Assembly (NCBI GenBank): GCA_025594325.1
Contig: JANHCV010000003.1
Location: 1,116,001 to 1,180,000, forward strand
Source: Blastocladiella emersonii ATCC 22665
Taxonomy: Eukaryota > Blastocladiomycota > Blastocladiomycetes > Blastocladiales > Blastocladiaceae
Direction: 5' to 3'
DNA length: 64,000 nucleotides
In this document: positions 62,953 through 64,000 of the stretch, one piece after another
Position numbering within the stretch: position 1 is the first letter of the stretch
How the letters are laid out: each line of letters begins with the position of its first letter
Notes under the pieces: generated by a model
The model's database searches: none
Told to the model about the DNA's origin: nothing
The model's input: only the letters and a program-made list of their open reading frames with translations
Position numbers and translations under genes: made by a program

Positions 62953-64000
62953 ACTGTGGCGTCGTTGGAAGCAGCAGCAGAGTCGTTGATGGTACTGGAT
63001 ACACTGCCCAGGAAGCTGCTGCTGGTCTGGCCCATGATGGTTGACTACCGGGAGGAAACCATCGCTGCCTCAAAATGAAGGCTGAGGACTCGCCGTTATC
63101 GGCTAGCGTCTAATCGGAACTCAGCTCGGGCGAAAGAATGGCTCGAATCCGTCGAGGCGCTGAGGCTGTTGGAAGGGAGCAGCAAGTGAGAGAGGTTACA
63201 CGAGTGGTCCTCGCGAAAGCCGACGCGACGCGACACGTCTCGCGCCCGGGCGGAGACAGAAACGTGATTTCGAGACGCGTCCATTCATGACGTCACGGAC
63301 GGCGCGCCTGTCGCTCGTCGCTCGCCGCACGATCGTGTACACCACATGAACGGCCGGTCCCCGGCCCTCGCCCAGATCGATGACGACGCACTCATCAACG
63401 GGTAGACCCAGAGTCTTCCGCACCGTGTTCGCCGTGGGTCGCCTCGTCTGTTGCACGTCTGCGACACCGCGGTTCGCAGCTTCGCTCTTCAGCGAAGCGA
63501 TCGACGTACGACGAGAGAGCCGCTTGTCTGCGAGACATGTCCGTTTTGTACAGCGTGGACTAGATAGGCGGGACGGGACGGGAAAGAGCGATACGTGGGC
63601 TCGCCGAGCTCAGCGGCGGCTGGAGCGCGCGTAACGGAGCTCATGACTACTCCGCTCCACACCTCAGAAAACGAGGCCTGAGTGACGATGGGCAAGTCGT
63701 CCACCAATGTCGCCTCGGTGCGAACCGAACAGGCGCCGGCTTCGTGAGCGCGACGGTCGGTACCACGACGAGGGCACACCGCGCTGTTGCTTGCGATGGA
63801 TGCGGGGGAGAGCACAGTTCCAGGCTCGCACGCACGCACGCACGAGAAGTGGATCGGGCAGGCCAAAGTAGCAAAACAGCTCCGCGAACAGAGTATGCGC
63901 GATGAAAATGTCCCAGCTTTGTCTAATAGTACTCCCAAGACGTGGCTAACAAGCCTTGGAAGCGTGGATGTTAAGGGTTCCTATGATCGTTTCGACCAGC

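Larger units (their letters stand above)
50204..64000 (-). repeat. Right arm of the giant inverted repeat, cut by the window end
   Basis: Exact reverse complement of 34847-48643 by every comparison made. Correspondence of gene-poor parts: 50204-51408 mirrors 47439-48643; 54369-55720 mirrors 43127-44478; 56516-57291 mirrors 41556-42331; 58294-58796 mirrors 40051-40553; 62953-64000 mirrors 34847-35894. The arm is still matching at base 64000, so its true length is unknown. Because the left arm begins next to WRAP73, whose stop is about 200 bp outside the visible repeat, the sequence beyond 64000 would show whether WRAP73 is also duplicated. Confidence 0.95.

Noticed and set aside
34847-64000. 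Simple missing-adapter long-read chimera as the explanation of the palindrome
   Set aside because: Such chimeras normally have no unique central spacer; here 1,560 bp of unique sequence separates the arms. An assembly-level artefact is not excluded and is kept as a test in the findings.

Overview
The window reads as nuclear DNA of a GC-rich, intron-containing eukaryote, most likely a flagellated (zoosporic) fungus near Blastocladiomycota. Basis: short spliceosomal introns (mostly 52-80 nt, most often with a GTACG donor) in a compact fungal-type genome; fungal-type complex I, eIF2B and Doa1 genes; and, beside them, genes rare or lost in Dikarya: an EFCAB9-like EF-hand protein (the CatSper-associated sensor of flagella), the centriole/spindle-pole protein WRAP73, a HEN1-type small-RNA methyltransferase, Elongin B and an RNF220-like RING ligase. 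A WW-rich ankyrin-like protein and its degraded neighbour are of a kind I associate with blastocladian genomes. The lineage is an inference.

Layout, 1-34.7 kb: densely packed single-copy genes. In order: a multi-pass membrane protein cut by the window start (-), complex I subunit NDUFB9 (-), eIF2B gamma (+), a 2,681-residue PHD+SET protein of Set3/MLL5 type (+), a KIAA1143/DUF4604 protein (-), an RNF220-like RING protein (-), SRP receptor beta (+), complex I 75-kDa subunit NDUFS1 (-), HEN1 (-), a mitochondrial-type DEAD-box helicase (+), the bifunctional purine enzyme ATIC/ADE17 (-), Elongin B (-), DOA1/PLAA (+), a RibD/Rib2-type deaminase (-), an ankyrin-like protein with a degraded relative just upstream (+), EFCAB9-like (-) and WRAP73 (+). 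The last two are divergent and share a 263-bp promoter with E2F-like and ACGCGT elements, which suggests co-regulation of flagellar and basal-body functions.

34.8-64 kb: a giant inverted repeat. Every position x in 34847-48643 has its complement at 98847-x in 50204-64000: arms of at least 13,797 bp with no difference found wherever compared, around a unique 1,560-bp spacer (48644-50203). The right arm runs off the window, so the outer ends are unknown. Each arm carries, from outside in: an uncharacterised helical protein, an F-box-like gene split by a frameshift, a promethin/LDAF1-like membrane protein, a low-complexity basic/Ser-Ala protein, a Gln/Ser-rich repeat protein with a clear TATA box, and a degenerate array of exon-like blocks separated by similar ~59-nt intron-like cassettes. 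Whether this is a real palindrome (recent inverted duplication, possibly with an invertible spacer) or an assembly product is the main open question.

Functional themes: mitochondrial respiration (NDUFB9, NDUFS1, mitochondrial helicase), translation and secretion (eIF2B gamma, SRPRB), ubiquitin pathways (RNF220-like, Elongin B, Doa1), chromatin and small RNA (Set3-like, HEN1), and motile-cell biology (EFCAB9, WRAP73).
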